This document shows positions 4,928 through 5,078 of a stretch of DNA of 5,078 bases, piece by piece; the stretch's first letter is position 1, and the number at the start of each line of letters is the position of its first letter. The stretch comes from Armatimonadota bacterium. Its GTDB lineage: Bacteria > Cloacimonadota > Cloacimonadia > Cloacimonadales > TCS61. The position numbers were made by a program, and so were the translations under genes. Where the stretch lies: assembly GCA_030612605.1 (NCBI GenBank), contig JAUWNO010000195.1, positions 1 through 5,078 on the forward strand. The letters are read 5' to 3'. The notes under the pieces were generated by a model. It saw only the letters and a list, made by a program, of their open reading frames with translations, did no database searches and was not told the DNA's origin.

Positions 4928-5078
4928 TATAAATGCTCTTTTAGTATCTTATTTCTAATATTCGTGTTTTTTTTGGCAGAAAATCGTTAACACCAATGTT
5001 AAATATAAGAATTTTAAATTGTTTGTTTGGCATTTGAATATTGAGATTTATTTGGATTTTGTTTTTTGAGATTTGTAT
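4928..5078. other. AT-rich intergenic DNA
   Basis: No gene is visible. A small inverted repeat, TTAACA (4987-4992)/TGTTAA (4997-5002), lies about 60 bases upstream of the membrane-protein gene and could be a regulator site or part of its promoter. From about 5015 to the end, words such as TTTGGCATTTGAATATTGAG and GATTTATTTGGATTTTG form T-rich degenerate repeats of a kind common between genes in uncultured bacterial genomes. Confidence 0.4.

Overview
The window looks like a piece of chromosome from an AT-rich anaerobic bacterium. The evidence is a ferredoxin-fused electron-transfer flavoprotein, a housekeeping translation factor at roughly 35% GC in the lines I counted, and long AT-rich intergenic stretches full of small palindromic repeats. 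The SHAIKMEY stretch after the LepA switch region and the style of the intergenic repeats remind me of the FCB superphylum, perhaps a Cloacimonadota-like lineage. That placement is an impression from memory, not a result.

Layout. Positions 1-650 (minus strand) hold the 5' two thirds or so of an etfA gene with an N-terminal two-[4Fe-4S] ferredoxin domain, running off the window. Positions 651-1240 are a non-coding divergent gap. It contains a composite palindromic repeat present twice in direct orientation (784-882 and 1098-1189), with more hairpins between the copies. Positions 1241-3040 (plus) encode complete elongation factor 4 (lepA). Positions 3041-3185 are a convergent gap with a long hairpin. 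Positions 3186-4234 (minus) carry a two-gene module of clearly higher GC: an XRE-type helix-turn-helix protein (mobile mystery protein A family) followed, with a 4-bp ATGA overlap, by a Fic-domain protein (mobile mystery protein B family). Upstream of the module are three 20-bp palindromes spaced exactly 33 bp apart, very likely its operators. Positions 4376-4395 form a GNRA-capped hairpin of a widespread repeat type. Positions 4457-4927 (minus) encode an unrecognised, probably membrane-anchored small protein. The last 150 bases are AT-rich and non-coding.

How it fits together. etfA (electron transfer) and lepA (translation) are divergent, unrelated core genes. The HTH/Fic pair is a toxin-antitoxin-like accessory cassette between lepA and the small membrane protein, with palindromic repeats near both edges. 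The most interesting parts are this pair, with its regular operator array and an asparagine in place of the Fic motif's acidic residue, and the two-armed palindromic repeat upstream of lepA.
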